From Tubiluchus corallicola (taxonomy: Eukaryota; Priapulida; Priapulimorpha; Priapulimorphida; Tubiluchidae): a stretch of 61,441 bases of DNA. Position numbers and translations under genes: made by a program. Below are positions 1-9,445 of this stretch, piece after piece. The notes below the pieces were generated by a model. The model saw only the letters and a program-made list of their open reading frames with translations. It was not told the origin of the DNA and did no database searches. The stretch spans positions 622,001-683,441 of the forward strand of contig JAQGDQ010000085.1 in NCBI GenBank assembly GCA_030141605.1, read 5' to 3'. Within the stretch, counting starts at the first letter, position 1. Every line of letters starts with the position of its first letter.

Positions 1-277
1 GTTGAAGTCGAAGGTATGGCTTCACCTAGTTGCACTTCTTGCACTTTCTCTGGTTGCACTTGCACTCCTTCTCCTTCACCGAAGAACTGATCAAGCTCAT
101 CTTTAATCGATGCTAGTATTTGATCTTCAGCTTCGATGTCCTCCACAGGTTCCAGTACTGCCTCGTCTTCTTCGTCAACTTCATCTTCTTCTTCATCCTT
201 CACATCAGGGTCAAACGAAGGTGGCTTCAAGACTTTACCGGTTTGCGAGAAGAGGTATTCTACGCCTATCAGCTCAG
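1..277 (-). pseudogene. DUF6729-like gene, most 3' exon in window (partial)
   Basis: The acceptor AG lies at 279-278 after a T-rich tract. With one base from the previous exon the frame is open to the window edge. It begins ELIGVEYLFSQTGKVLKPP and then becomes an acidic Glu/Asp-rich stretch, followed by Gln/Val/Glu repeats. No stop is seen, so the exon continues beyond base 1. The short family motif IGVEYL.SQTGKVL is the best evidence of kinship. Confidence 0.6.
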
Positions 278-386
278 CTATAAAAAAATATAAATAAAAC
301 TCAGACAATAATAAAAAAAATTTATCAGGCACAATAATGTTAAACTGAACATTTTGCACAAATTAAAGTAATGCAATATTACAAAC

Positions 387-599
387 CTGTGTATTTTCCT
401 GGTGCTTGATATGAAGAATCATAATCGCATCCAAAAACCTTCCTGTTCAGTTCATTCACTGTCTGCTTCAACTCACCGCTGAAAGTCCGTTGAGAAATTT
501 TTGTGGCGGTACTAACTGAAGCAGCAGCCCTATCCCCGTTCCATCTGACAATACCCTCTAACAGGTAGGCTTGGAAGTGCGTTTGATTTGCACTTGTTC
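387..599 (-). pseudogene. DUF6729-like gene, internal exon
   Basis: Acceptor AG at 601-600 and donor GT at 386-385 bound 213 bases. The frame carries TSANQTHFQAYLLEGIVRWN and ends one base into a codon, which fits the phase of the exon at 277-1. No usable donor was found for the block upstream of it (1243-704) that keeps this frame, another sign of decay. Confidence 0.6.
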
Positions 600-703
600 C
601 TAAAATTGTAATATATAGAAATTAATACTAAATACCAAAAAGAAGAAGCCCTGGAAAAAAAGCATATTATAATAGTGCTAAACCAAGAAATTCGTGTCAT
701 TTA

Positions 704-1243
704 TCACAAAAGCATTTGAATTAATGGGATGAAGTTGACAATATGGCTTTGAAAAGACTCCAAAGAAACTGAGCCACGTGCACATCTGTATACTGGCAGG
801 ATGACATCTCCTTTTCTCAATGTGCCTGTCTGCGTGTAGAGCTGGTAGTTTGGTGGATCTTGCAGACATTTCACATGACGTTTTTGTTGAGCCCATTCTG
901 CCCTCATACGCTGACTGTCGACAAGAGGAACGCCCATGGTGTCCTTGCCTTGTTCTCCAGAAAAGACTTCGATTATTCTGTCTAGAAGGCGGGTCGTTTC
1001 CTTCACTCGTGTCGCACGACGACAGTGCCGAGCTAGCTCGCGTCTCGTCAATAGTCTTCTGACGTTAGCACTTGACAGTGAAATGCGCTGCTTCTCCAGC
1101 TCTGACCGTTTGGCTGCGATGAGTTTTTGGACGTCTTGGTCATCCCACTCGAATATGGTTGCTGAGATTTGCCTCATGAATTGTGCATACAGTGGATGAG
1201 ACTCGAGAGCACAGGATGCTATTCTTCTAATGAAGTGGTAGAT
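704..1243 (-). pseudogene. DUF6729-like gene, block 3' of the hAT insertion
   Basis: This open frame resumes after the hAT element with IYHFIRRIASCALES. It contains a very basic helical region and ends with RCARGSVSLESFQSHIVNFIP, all part of the same family. Removing the hAT element and one copy of the 8-bp duplication joins it in frame to the block at 3504-4223. Reading past 1252 toward the right is element sequence, not gene. Confidence 0.65.
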
Positions 1244-1251
1244 ATCTAGAC
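1244..1251. repeat. 8-bp target-site duplication, left copy
   Basis: ATCTAGAC lies directly outside the left terminal inverted repeat of the hAT element and is identical to 3504-3511. Eight-base duplications are the hallmark of hAT transposition. Confidence 0.9.
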
Positions 1252-1399
1252 CAGTGATTTTCAACCTTTTTTGAGCCACGGCACATTTTTTACATTTCCA
1301 AAATCCTCGGGCACACCACCAACCAAAATGACACAAATTGACACTCTAACACAGTACATATTATACATATAGTTAATAATATAGTTTCTAAATGTATTT

Positions 1400-1654
1400 C
1401 TACTCACTTAGTGTGAAACCTGGGCCTGTTTCAATGAACGCAAAAGGGATATCCTGGCAGGAATGGTGGAAAGACACAACACGAAGCTCTTCCTCAACAG
1501 CTCTCAGTCTCTCTCTGTTTTTAGTTTTTATCGCAGTCAAGCTTGAGAAGCTCAGCTCACATAGATATGTGGTTGAAAACGGGAGCAATGTCAAAATAGC
1601 TTTGTTGGCCAGAATGGGGAACTCCTTGGCAACAGATAACCAAAAACGGCCCAA
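1400..1654 (-). pseudogene. hAT transposase C-terminal dimerisation region
   Basis: This 84-codon frame contains [20 protein letters not shown] and [11 protein letters not shown], the C-terminal hAT dimerisation motif with its invariant CE..FS pattern. It ends about 150 bases before the left end of the element, as expected for the 3' end of the transposase. Confidence 0.85.
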
Positions 1655-1695
1655 AGGAAGATCAGCAAGGTTTAGCTTTAAACCACGATCTTGTT

Positions 1696-2229
1696 TCAGT
1701 TCTCCTTTAAAGTCATGTCCTTTCTAGCGGATACTGAGCTGTATGGATCCCTAACCCAGTCAAGGCATTCTGTGAAGGCTGAAGAGAAATAAAATGACAA
1801 CTTCTCAAGAGTTTTCAAATGTGTGGCAATCACCTCGCACATTGCAGCAGTGTTGCCATCATGCAGTTTCTCGGTGAGCGGGAACATCTCAAGGTTGCCA
1901 CGCTGCACATGTTGTTGCCAGAGCTGCACCTTTAAACGGAATCTGTTCAATTTATCAGTGCTTGTAAGCAGGTTTTCATTTCGGCCTTGCATCCGTGTGT
2001 TCAGTTCATTCAGATGATGAAATATATCAGCCAGGTATGCCAGCTTTGCACACCATTTATCATTTGCAAGCAGCGTTGAGTAATGGGACTTCTCGTTTGT
2101 CAGAAACACTTTAAGTTCCTCTCGCAACTCATACACACGGGCCAGCACTTTGCCGCGCGACAGCCACCGGACCTCCGTGTGGAGCAATAAGATTTTATGT
2201 TCCGCTCCCATTTCTTCACACAAAGACAC
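1696..2229 (-). pseudogene. hAT transposase middle part
   Basis: A 177-codon frame with [19 protein letters not shown], a strongly conserved segment of ZBED/SCAND3 transposases that includes the Trp of the insertion domain, followed by the long helical insertion domain. Both ends are broken by frameshifts relative to neighbouring blocks. Confidence 0.85.
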
Positions 2230-2402
2230 AAATAAGCGACATTTCTCAATTCGTCTTAATAAGCGTCTTCACAAATTTCACTATGCGCACAACATCATCC
2301 AACACAGGAGCTAGATCTGCTGGTAAGGTCTTTGCAACGAGGGCCTCACGGTGCAAAAAACAGTGCTAACAATAACATCTGGGTTTCTTTCTTTGACCCT
2401 AC

Positions 2403-2741
2403 TTACGACCCGACCATGGCTGCGGCTCCATCAGTGCAGACACCTGTGCAGTTTTCCCATGTAAGCCCGCTTTTGTCAAGATATTCCGACGTGACCCGAT
2501 ATATTTCCTCTCCTGTTGATTTTTCTGGCAGTGCTTTGCAAAATAGGAAGTTTTCTCTAATGGCTTCTCCATCCACAAAACGCACGTTGGCCAAGAGCTG
2601 ACAATGTCCACTAATATCCGTCGACTCATCAAGTTGCAAGGCAAATTTCTTACTGATGCGCATCTTTTCCAAAACAACAGTTTCAATGTCCGCAGACATG
2701 TCATCAATACGTCTGGCAATTGTGTTATCTGAGAGAGGCAC
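2403..2741 (-). pseudogene. hAT transposase catalytic segment (first part)
   Basis: The frame continues the BED-containing block after a shift and holds the family signature FALQLDESTDISG, whose first Asp belongs to the RNase H-like catalytic core. CTGVCTDGAAAMVG follows, containing the second conserved Asp region. It stops shortly after; remnants of the following segment (LHREALVAKTLP) can be read in another frame toward 2250. Confidence 0.85.
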
Positions 2742-2742
2742 T

Positions 2743-3315
2743 TTAGCTTATCTCTTTGGCCGCGTCAGGGCCTAGCATCTCATTTACAATGTCTCTGCAA
2801 GCTGGCAGTATTAATGTTTCTGCTACAGTGTGGGACTTTTTTGATTTAGCTACGAGTTCAGCAACAAGGTAGCTAGCTTTGAGGGCTCTCTCGTTTACCT
2901 TTGTGGTTTTTCTCAAAAAAGTTGCCTGTTTCTCATTATTTGTACGTAAGCGTACAAAATACTCCATCGGCTTGTTTTGAACGGAAGGGTGTTTCGTTTG
3001 GAGATGGCGTTTAAGCTTGCTTGGCACCATGGTGCTATTGGATAGCTTCTTGCCACACACCAAGCACAGCGGAGTCGGTGTGGTAGCATCCCCGGTAAAA
3101 GTAAATGCAAATGAAAGATAGCTTTCGCTGTATTGCCTCGAGCTCACCGTCTTGTCTTTTTTCTTTTGTCGACCACTCATACTAGGGCCTTCATCTGGGT
3201 CAGAATTTGTTCCAGGGCCCTGTTTGGCATTGGCATTTTCCCTTCTCAAAAACTTCTCCATCACTGTCACTTGCTCGTCTTGCTGAGATCCCAAACTGTC
3301 ACTGTCACGTGTCAC
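2743..3315 (-). pseudogene. hAT transposase N-terminal part with BED zinc finger
   Basis: This is a 190-codon frame. An acidic, Ser-rich start is followed by a BED-type finger: CLVCGKKL, then HLQTKH. Next come a conserved helical region ([18 protein letters not shown]) and the stretch [16 protein letters not shown], as in ZBED5/SCAND3-type transposases. The frame ends at a TAA just before the next block because of a one-base shift near 2745. BED fingers bind the transposon ends. Confidence 0.85.
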
Positions 3316-3503
3316 GCAGCACTAACGCTATTGACTTTACAGGCATTTATCACTCTCTGCTGCCACCCACTGAAATAGAAGAGTATTACATTATCGGCCA
3401 CACTTTATTACAGCACAGACACCCGACAATGGTTAATTAAGTGATATTAGATAATTTCCCACGGCACATCAGTGTGCCGCAGCACACTGGTTGAAAAACA
3501 CTG

Positions 3504-3511
3504 ATCTAGAC
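3504..3511. repeat. 8-bp target-site duplication, right copy
   Basis: ATCTAGAC, identical to 1244-1251, immediately follows the right terminal inverted repeat. Confidence 0.9.
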
Positions 3512-4526
3512 GAACAATCAGGTTCTTCCACAAGTGAAACATGGCATGTGTCTTACTCCTTGTTCCTGTCGATGAACAGCAATCCCTGTCTACGTACATC
3601 AGATGTGGCGGATCTTGGTTCGCCTCGCTGTAACATCTCATCTGTCCAGCAGCCATCTCCATCAATCCAGCACCTTCTGCACACGTGGCAACAGATATGA
3701 GCACTTGTCCTAGCTCATTACCCACATTCGTAACCCAAGCTGCAGTGTCTGCACTGTGGCCAGCCAACTTCTTCACAACCTTCTTTGTGGAATCCATCTT
3801 CAGTATTTTGCCAAAAGTCGATGTAACCTTAGCCTTCACCTCAACTAGCCTCTGACGAACGTCGAGAGCATATACACTCAAAAGCCATTTTGGAGTTGGT
3901 ACGGATGGCATTTGGGGAATAGCCACAAACCTCACTGGTGTTATCATGGCTGAAGCAAATGGCTCGCATGCTGTCAGGTATTGTGCTGTTTTCGCTAACC
4001 ATGCTTCAGTGTGAGATTCCAAGAGTTTATTGTATAACTGCGCTGATGTATTCCCCTTGCTTCTCTCTCTCAACAATATCAGAAGACGCTTGCTACATGC
4101 ATACCTGTATGTTAGTAGTGTAGGAAACTGTGAACGATGTATTCCTGGGCACCATGCTGCAACTTTGGTATGGCATACTTTACATTCCAGATAGTCAGTA
4201 GCAAGAAGAAAGGTGCCATCCACATCAACTACTTGGCGAACTGTCTTGTAATATCAACAAAGAGCCATTTGTCCTACGCAGTCGGGTTTTACACACTGCA
4301 GTCTCACCTTCGAGAAACGAAGTGGCATCCAAGAAATAATGGTCTTGCAAAAAACAGAGCCGTAGATGCTGGTGGCTGATTATGAATCATTGGAGGTTGT
4401 GATGGATGAACCCACATCTGGATGTTTGGTTCAACTGCCGTTTACCACCAGGTTCAATTATGAAAACAGCTTTAGAGTTCCAGACCTGTTGCCTCTTTGG
4501 TATGGCTTCTTTCCAGGCAAGAGACT
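3504..4526 (-). pseudogene. DUF6729-like gene, large block 5' of the hAT insertion
   Basis: The long open part, about 4253-3504, includes VVDVDGTFLLATDYLECKVC, then a Cys-pair region, SQFPTLLTYRYACSKRLL, LRERSKGNTSAQLYNKLLES and a C-terminal helical segment reaching the insertion. Upstream, up to an acceptor near 4527, homologous pieces lie in different frames: WKEAIPKRQQVW, then WVHPSQPPMIHNQPP and FFARPLFLG, then RLQCVKPDC. At least two frameshifts and one TGA are therefore present. The non-ATG frame start at 4223 is not a real start. Confidence 0.65.
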
Positions 4527-4687
4527 CTATAGAGAAATAAAACCAGTGTTAAAATTATATAAACACTATATTCAACATAGTCATACTACAGTCAGTTTCT
4601 AAAGTGCAGTTTCTAAACATTACAGTTTCTAAAAATTAGCAAGAACACATGAGGTACAAAAAAATTAGGAAAAAAATTAGAACTAAC

Positions 4688-4815
4688 CTTAGGACCAGCT
4701 GGCCTTAGCTGACTCGTGCTTGGCTTACTCACGACAACTGGCTCAACCGGGGGTGGTACATGTTGTAGTTGACCACGTTGTGCTATGTCTTCTAACGTGA
4801 CATGCACAGTACATG
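4688..4815 (-). pseudogene. DUF6729-like gene, small Pro-rich exon
   Basis: Acceptor AG at 4817-4816 and donor GT at 4687-4686 define 128 bases. They encode ACTVHVTLEDIAQRGQLQH followed by a Pro/Val/Ser linker. The one base left over from the upstream exon completes the first codon. Confidence 0.55.
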
Positions 4816-4913
4816 CTATAAAAATAAATTATTTAGTATACATAATTACAACACCTTCACACAAGTGCACACGAGTTATGTTAGTTTTAAAATAAAAAAG
4901 AAATGTTACTTAC

Positions 4914-5247
4914 CAGTTACTTCAGCCAGATTTGCTGCAGCAACGAGCTCCTCGTCAGTCGGACTCTGCCTTCCTTCGTCTCAATCGAAATCTCTATTCT
5001 CTCTGACGAAATCTGGTAGTTGCTTCTTTACTGGGCTTTTTTCAACCTCGTCCCTCAGTTCAGGTTGAAGCATCAGATACTCCTTCAAGGCAAACTTATT
5101 TCTTGACAATGGTGTGTCACACATTTGCTCGTGTTTCATTGACCTCACCACGTACAAAGCATACCCCAAAGCATTCTCGACTAACCATTTCACTGATTGA
5201 CCGTGGTATTGCCCAAACGGAAGCCTGTATTGTCCAAGAACGGTGAT
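4914..5247 (-). pseudogene. DUF6729-like gene, exon with GQYHGQSVKWLVEN
   Basis: Acceptor at 5249-5248 and donor at 4913-4912 are clean. The exon reads ITVLGQYRLPFGQYHGQS, KWLVENALGYALYVV, then TPLSRNKFALKEYL, and, after an in-frame TGA at about 4981-4979, DEELVAAANLAEVT. Sequence on both sides of the TGA matches the family in the same frame, so this is a point nonsense mutation rather than a true end. Confidence 0.65.
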
Positions 5248-5406
5248 CTGTAAAAATAAAATATTTTCATATAGGTACTCTTAATAAATTCATAAATCAT
5301 GCAAGTGCAATAAATTGTTTAAACATGTCACATACAGCAGAGTTTATAAAGTCGGAAAAGCGAACACTGCCTGTGGTGTGTTAACAAAATAATTTTTATT
5401 ACTTAC

Positions 5407-5613
5407 CCTGTCCTTTATGTTGGCACCCATTCTTTCAACCTCTTTGATGGCATTACTGTGCACAGTTTCAGCATCAAGGGCAGCCATACAAACTTGCCTT
5501 CTTGCTGTTCCACTTTTCTTCACAGCCTGCCTCCGAAGAATTGTTGAATATCAGGTTGCCATTCCACAAACGATGCAGGTTTGGTCTGATGTTCGGCCTG
5601 AAGTCCATTTTTT
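5407..5613 (-). pseudogene. DUF6729-like gene, 5'-most recognisable exon
   Basis: The donor is after 5407 (AGG then GTAAGT). The last 44 codons read RRQAVKKSGTARRQVCMAAL and continue open to the donor, joining in phase 0 to the exon at 5247. A TGA lies a few codons upstream, after a CIVCG motif. No initiating ATG could be chosen. Confidence 0.45.
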
Positions 5614-6482
5614 CTGAACATAGAAACCTCAAAAAAATGAAACAACTTGAATGTAAACTTTCTGAAATATCAACAGACGATAGAATATATCAGTATAAAA
5701 TAACAAATAACAGTATAAAATATCAACAGTATAACAAGACTAGATTATGTCAACAAGATGAAACAACAGTGCAATAAATGAGCAAATAAGCAGCTAAAAT
5801 CGCAGCGAAAACTAGCAAATATTCTCCTAGCACGAGAAAAATGATGAAATGTGCTCAAAATCATGCCCTTTTATGCAGCAAACTCGTGAGAAAGAGCCGC
5901 TAAGGAGTAGCAAAGAGTCGGTAATGTCCAATCAGGAGGTGGCTCATCAATTTGTATCTCCCAAACTGACTCTCTGGTACTAGGCTAGCTCATCATGACT
6001 TCAATGTTTGCATTGTTTTTGCTCTATTATTTCACTTGTTCACTATTATAACACACTGCTGAACGAAGCTCGAGTGCTAACTGAGCTGTTTTATTAACTA
6101 ACAGTCTTTTGTGCAAAGACGCTCTTGCTACTCAACGAGCTGCTTTGTTAACTGTTCCTGCCTGCCTCCTGAATAGATTACATGCAAACAAATTAACTAC
6201 ATCCTGACTTTCAGGTAAACACATACTCATGCTCATACTGTTCGCATTTATGGAGCGCTGGCCCGCTATTGCATGTCAAAAAGTAGGAAATAAATTTGCT
6301 TACCGTTTGCCATCGAGTTCTCATGTTTCTCTCTCGAAAGAATGGCAAAAGTTTCACAGAAAATGTAAATAATTTGTCGCAAACGCATTTCAAACGTGGC
6401 GGTGTGGCGAAACTACACGCGTGCGTGAAATTTGCATCAGCGCCATCTATTTGAAGAAATTCAAACGAATTCCCATTTTGTC
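5614..6482. other. No gene recognised; possible 5' flank and 3' flank of the viral insertion
   Basis: This 0.87-kb stretch lies between the decayed gene and the viral L-like frame. A 91-codon minus-strand frame at 6211-6486 continues just past the viral fragment but shows no recognisable domain. A possible promoter for the minus-strand gene could lie here; no convincing TATA signal was seen. Confidence 0.5.
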
Positions 6483-6510
6483 TCAATTTGTCTCAATTGT
6501 CTCAATTTCA
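6464..6510 (-). repeat. TTGAGACAA-type short tandem repeat at the 3' end of the viral fragment
   Basis: On the minus strand the viral open frame ends in several near-copies of ATTGAGACA(A), read as EIETIETN and a stop. The repeat marks the point where similarity to viral L stops. A short tandem tail at the 3' junction recalls the ends made by some LINE reverse transcriptases (inference). Confidence 0.6.
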
Positions 6511-7907
6511 CGTTGAATATTGGTGTCCGTGAGGTGCAATAGGTTTGGAAACCCTCCTTGGATTCCTGCAATTGTTCTAAACCTATGATCTACGCAACCT
6601 TGTACAGACATGTCTTCATGTTGGAATAGTTTTGGTTCAATATTGGACTGTGCTGTCAAAATGCGAGAGATCGCCTTATCTAGTTCAGAACCCTGAGCAA
6701 CTGCCCACCCGACTAATCGTTGGATTTTTAATGGGGCCTTTAAATTTGATGGAACACCTGTCTTCACCCACTTATTAATATTAGAAGACTTATCTTTGCT
6801 GAATGAGCCAAGATAAGGAAAGAATGGTCCAAGTTCAGTACTAAGGACTTGTTTTCCAAATCCTTCAGCATTGAAAACAGAGATGTAATCTTCGTTTCCA
6901 GACTCACACAGAGGGCAAACTCGATGGACAATTGTTCTTTCTACAAGTTCTAGTGGAGGTGGGAAGGCAATTCCATCAATGTTATTTCTTTTCCATTCTT
7001 TCTCTCTCATTTCTTTGGCTTTCAGAGTTGAGCATGTGTAAGGAGTGAATGTTGAATCCTTCACTAATCTCCAAAGGATGTAAACAAACATTCGGTCTTC
7101 TCCTTGTTTCAGTCGTTGAATAATTTGACGTGCATATTTGTTTGTCGCAAGGTTGATAATGGTAGTTGTATTATCAAACCTAGCCAGTAACTTTTTTGCT
7201 ACTTCTCGTGGAGTAGCTTCTACAATGTCTTTGAGAATTCTAAGTTTGCAAGGAGACACCGTCCATAAAAAGTTGGCAAACTCTGATGTTTCTGCCGCTG
7301 CAGATTCGAAATACTCTCTTAAATTCACGTTTTTTGTTGTTTGGCTCTTTAACAGAAATTCTTCCACAATATTTCTTAGGATATTCTTCATATTTGGAGG
7401 AGAATAAATATTTATGCTGAAGGGATCATTGATCGGTTCTTCTGGATCAATTGTTGATTTGTATGGGACATCAAGGAAATTCATCAACAAACACTTTACA
7501 AATTGGTTCTCTGAGATCTCTAAGAATCCCTTGATAACATAGAGTTCATCCATCAATGGATCCGCTGTGGTCAATGCAAACAATATTTCTTGGATATTTT
7601 CTAAGCAGAGTTGGGCATTACTTGGAGTGAATGGGTATTTGATTAGTTCTTGATTGCCTCCCATAAATGTGAAAGACTGTGTGGTTATTAAATTTAGTAA
7701 ACCCTGACCTGAAACTGGTGAAAATATTAAAAATGATTTCATTGATCGATAAACTTCACATGCGTAAAGAAAATAGTAAGGAAGTGGGCTGCACCCGTAC
7801 TCTGCTCCAGCACTGAATCTAGTACCAAGTGAAGATATTGAATTCCACAAAGATGGTCTAGTGTCATTGGGAAAAATTCCTCCTCGACAAATTCTTTTTA
7901 GGCTCAT
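6483..7907 (-). CDS. Endogenous mononegavirus-like L protein fragment (uninterrupted 474 codons)
   Basis: The translation matches the part of a negative-strand RNA virus large polymerase that runs from just after the polymerase core into the capping domain. It begins SLKRICRGGIFPNDTRPS, a segment of the LK..SR type that follows the catalytic core. Later come PPLELVERTIVHRVCPLCESG and PFFPYLGS, and an HR motif at about residues 441-442 (GCVDHRF), typical of the GDP-transferase capping domain. The GxxT motif appears as GSFS at about 367-370. The GDNQ core and the methyltransferase are absent, so it is a fragment of roughly one fifth of L. Chuvirus-like (Jingchuvirales) is my best guess; the family is unsure. 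The ATG at 7907 overlaps the stop of the upstream hAT frame, and a TGA lies seven codons upstream. Expression is unknown. Confidence 0.8.
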   Translation of the reverse strand: MSLKRICRGGIFPNDTRPSLWNSISSLGTRFSAGAEYGCSPLPYYFLYACEVYRSMKSFLIFSPVSGQGLLNLITTQSFTFMGGNQELIKYPFTPSNAQLCLENIQEILFALTTADPLMDELYVIKGFLEISENQFVKCLLMNFLDVPYKSTIDPEEPINDPFSINIYSPPNMKNILRNIVEEFLLKSQTTKNVNLREYFESAAAETSEFANFLWTVSPCKLRILKDIVEATPREVAKKLLARFDNTTTIINLATNKYARQIIQRLKQGEDRMFVYILWRLVKDSTFTPYTCSTLKAKEMREKEWKRNNIDGIAFPPPLELVERTIVHRVCPLCESGNEDYISVFNAEGFGKQVLSTELGPFFPYLGSFSKDKSSNINKWVKTGVPSNLKAPLKIQRLVGWAVAQGSELDKAISRILTAQSNIEPKLFQHEDMSVQGCVDHRFRTIAGIQGGFPNLLHLTDTNIQREIETIETN

Positions 7908-8503
7908 GGTGAGTTGACTCCCTTGTCAATGTCCACAAAAGTAAATTCATCACTATAATTCTCAAAGTTTGAGCGCACTACTTTGATAAGAAGATCCTCA
8001 ACATTTCTTAGTACTTTATATCCAAGCTGATCAAACCGGTTCTTAACACAGTTTATCACTAGTTCCAAGACCTCAAAGTATATCTGTCTGTACATATCAG
8101 TTACAGTTTGAGGAAAGAAATACTCTGCATCCCCTTGCTCAAATCGTCTCGGCATTTTACGTCTTCTTGGTATTGACGGTTCATTCACATTCTCGGTTTC
8201 TGCCTTTGCTTTTACATCCTTGAAGAAATCACTGAATTTTTCATCACTTCTCAGTTTTGATAAAGTTGCAAGTGTCAACCTGGCCATGGTTTGACCCTCT
8301 GATGCTGACAGATCTTCATGTTGCAGCCCTTTGCTTAAATTGTCCATATGCCGCAAGATTGACTGTCCAAGCATGACACCAAACAAAAAGTCAAACGTTT
8401 TCATCATTGCTTCGACTCCCTTAATTCTGGCTCTGATGTCAGTGTCTTTGACGCCTGAATAAGATTCTTCCCAGAGGTCTTGCAGCACAACATAATTGTC
8501 CAA
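7904..8503 (-). pseudogene. ZMYM1/DUF4371-like hAT transposase, C-terminal segment truncated by viral sequence
   Basis: This 199-codon frame follows the pattern of ZMYM1-like transposases: a helical region with GVEAMMKTFDFLFGVMLGQS, a basic Pro/Arg linker (IPRRRKMPRR), then VLELVINCVKNRFDQLGY. The C-terminal dimerisation motif that should follow is missing. The frame runs into the viral L-like sequence and stops at 7904, sharing ATGA with the viral frame. Confidence 0.75.
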
Positions 8504-8820
8504 AACACTCTGCTCTGACAGTCCAACGCGTCGGACACAATGTTCTAAAACCCGGTGTTTCAGGAGCGAGTTCTTGTTTCAGTTTTTCAAACAGAGTATC
8601 TCGTTTCGGAGAATACGCCACAAGTTTCGACATCTCGTACGTTGTATCCAAAGCATCACGAATGATTTTCGACTGTTTCACAGTATCTCCAACCGCTAAA
8701 TTTAATGCGTGTCCGTAGCAGTGTGTATATACAGCTCGCGATTCTTTTTCGCTGATTTGCTTTGCGACCCCTGATTTAGCCCCAGACATGTTACTCGCTC
8801 CATCGTAACACTGACCACGA
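8439..8820 (-). pseudogene. ZMYM1/DUF4371-like hAT transposase, central segment
   Basis: The frame carries CYDGASNMSGAKSGVA, then THCYGHALNLAVGDTV and LCPTRWTVRAE, three consecutive landmarks of this transposase family. It shifts out of frame at both ends (near 8820 and near 8500). Confidence 0.85.
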
Positions 8821-9445
8821 CACGTTTATAGATAGATTCATGCGAAGCAGAAAGTCGTCAGTGGTTTTTGTCAACGTATCCGAATCAAGTGAATCAACTT
8901 TATAAAGTCCAATGAACTCTTCGTGAGCTACGAGATCGTCATCTACATGTCTCAGCACGAATACACACTGTTCTCTGTTAGAAACATCAGTTGTTTCATC
9001 AGCCATGATAGAATGAAAGACGGAGTTTCTGATATTTTTGGAAATGTCCCTTAGTATCGAAAGAGCCATAATCTGTAACATTTCGTTTTGAACCTCAGCA
9101 GAAGTGTACTTTTCATTCTTGCATTTTAACCAGTCAATCACACGTGAGTCATCTTCGCCGCGAAGTGTCAGCAACTGAATATAATTCCCATCGGTTTCAT
9201 CAACATCACCACGAATCGGTAATGCTTGACGACCCAGAAAACGCAAACTAGATAGAAACTGGATCTTTCGCAAGCAGTCGCGGTTATCTTCTTTCTCTTG
9301 AGCATGTTTACTTGACAACGTTTCACCAATGTCTTTTGTTGTTTTCGGCAGCATTATCACTTTCTCAACAGACTCACGATGGCAGTTGGAAGAGTCATGC
9401 TTTTTAAAGGCCACACTGGCATCTTTCCAGTTACTATATCCTTTA
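8791..9445 (-). pseudogene. ZMYM1/DUF4371-like hAT transposase, DUF4371 segment
   Basis: A frame of about 215 codons. It includes NWKDASVAFKKHDSSNCH (end of the TTF-type finger), LRFLGRQALPIRGD, then SVFHSIMADETTDVSNREQC, the first catalytic Asp region. It breaks by frameshift just before the CYDGASNMSG motif. Confidence 0.88.

Larger units (their letters stand above)
1252..3503 (-). mobile_element. hAT transposon, ZBED/SCAND3-like, 2,252 bp, inserted in the DUF6729-like gene
   Basis: The ends are inverted repeats: CAGTGATTTTCAACC on the left and, reversed, CAGTGTTTTTCAACC on the right. They are flanked by a perfect 8-bp duplication ATCTAGAC. Inside, on the minus strand, a BED zinc finger and hAT transposase pieces follow in the right order but are broken by frameshifts, so the copy is dead. 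The intact duplication and 14 of 15 matching TIR bases mean the boundaries are exact. It shares the transcriptional orientation of the gene it splits. Confidence 0.92.
1..5613 (-). pseudogene. Decayed DUF6729-like multi-exon gene (runs off the left edge)
   Basis: Read on the minus strand, a series of open blocks with splice signals resembles, as I recall them, the uncharacterised DUF6729-type proteins that occur in many copies in fishes and corals. Blocks in order: 5613-5407, 5247-4914, 4815-4688, 4526-3504, then, after an inserted hAT element, 1243-704, 599-387 and 277-1. Recognisable stretches are GQYHGQSVKWLVENALGYA, a Cys-pair zinc-binding-like region before AAWCPGIHRSQFP, and IGVEYLFSQTGKVL near the C-terminus. 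Intron phases fit across 5407/5247, 4914/4815 and 387/277. It is broken: there are in-frame TGA codons in the 5' exon, after ENRDFD near 4980 and near 4255, at least two frameshifts at about 4310-4420, and the insertion. Function is unknown; the multicopy nature suggests mobile-element association (inference). The family name is a recollection, not a search result. Confidence 0.65.

Noticed and set aside
678-1727. Plus-strand frames across the hAT and host gene
   Set aside because: They are shadows; the minus strand carries the recognisable protein motifs.
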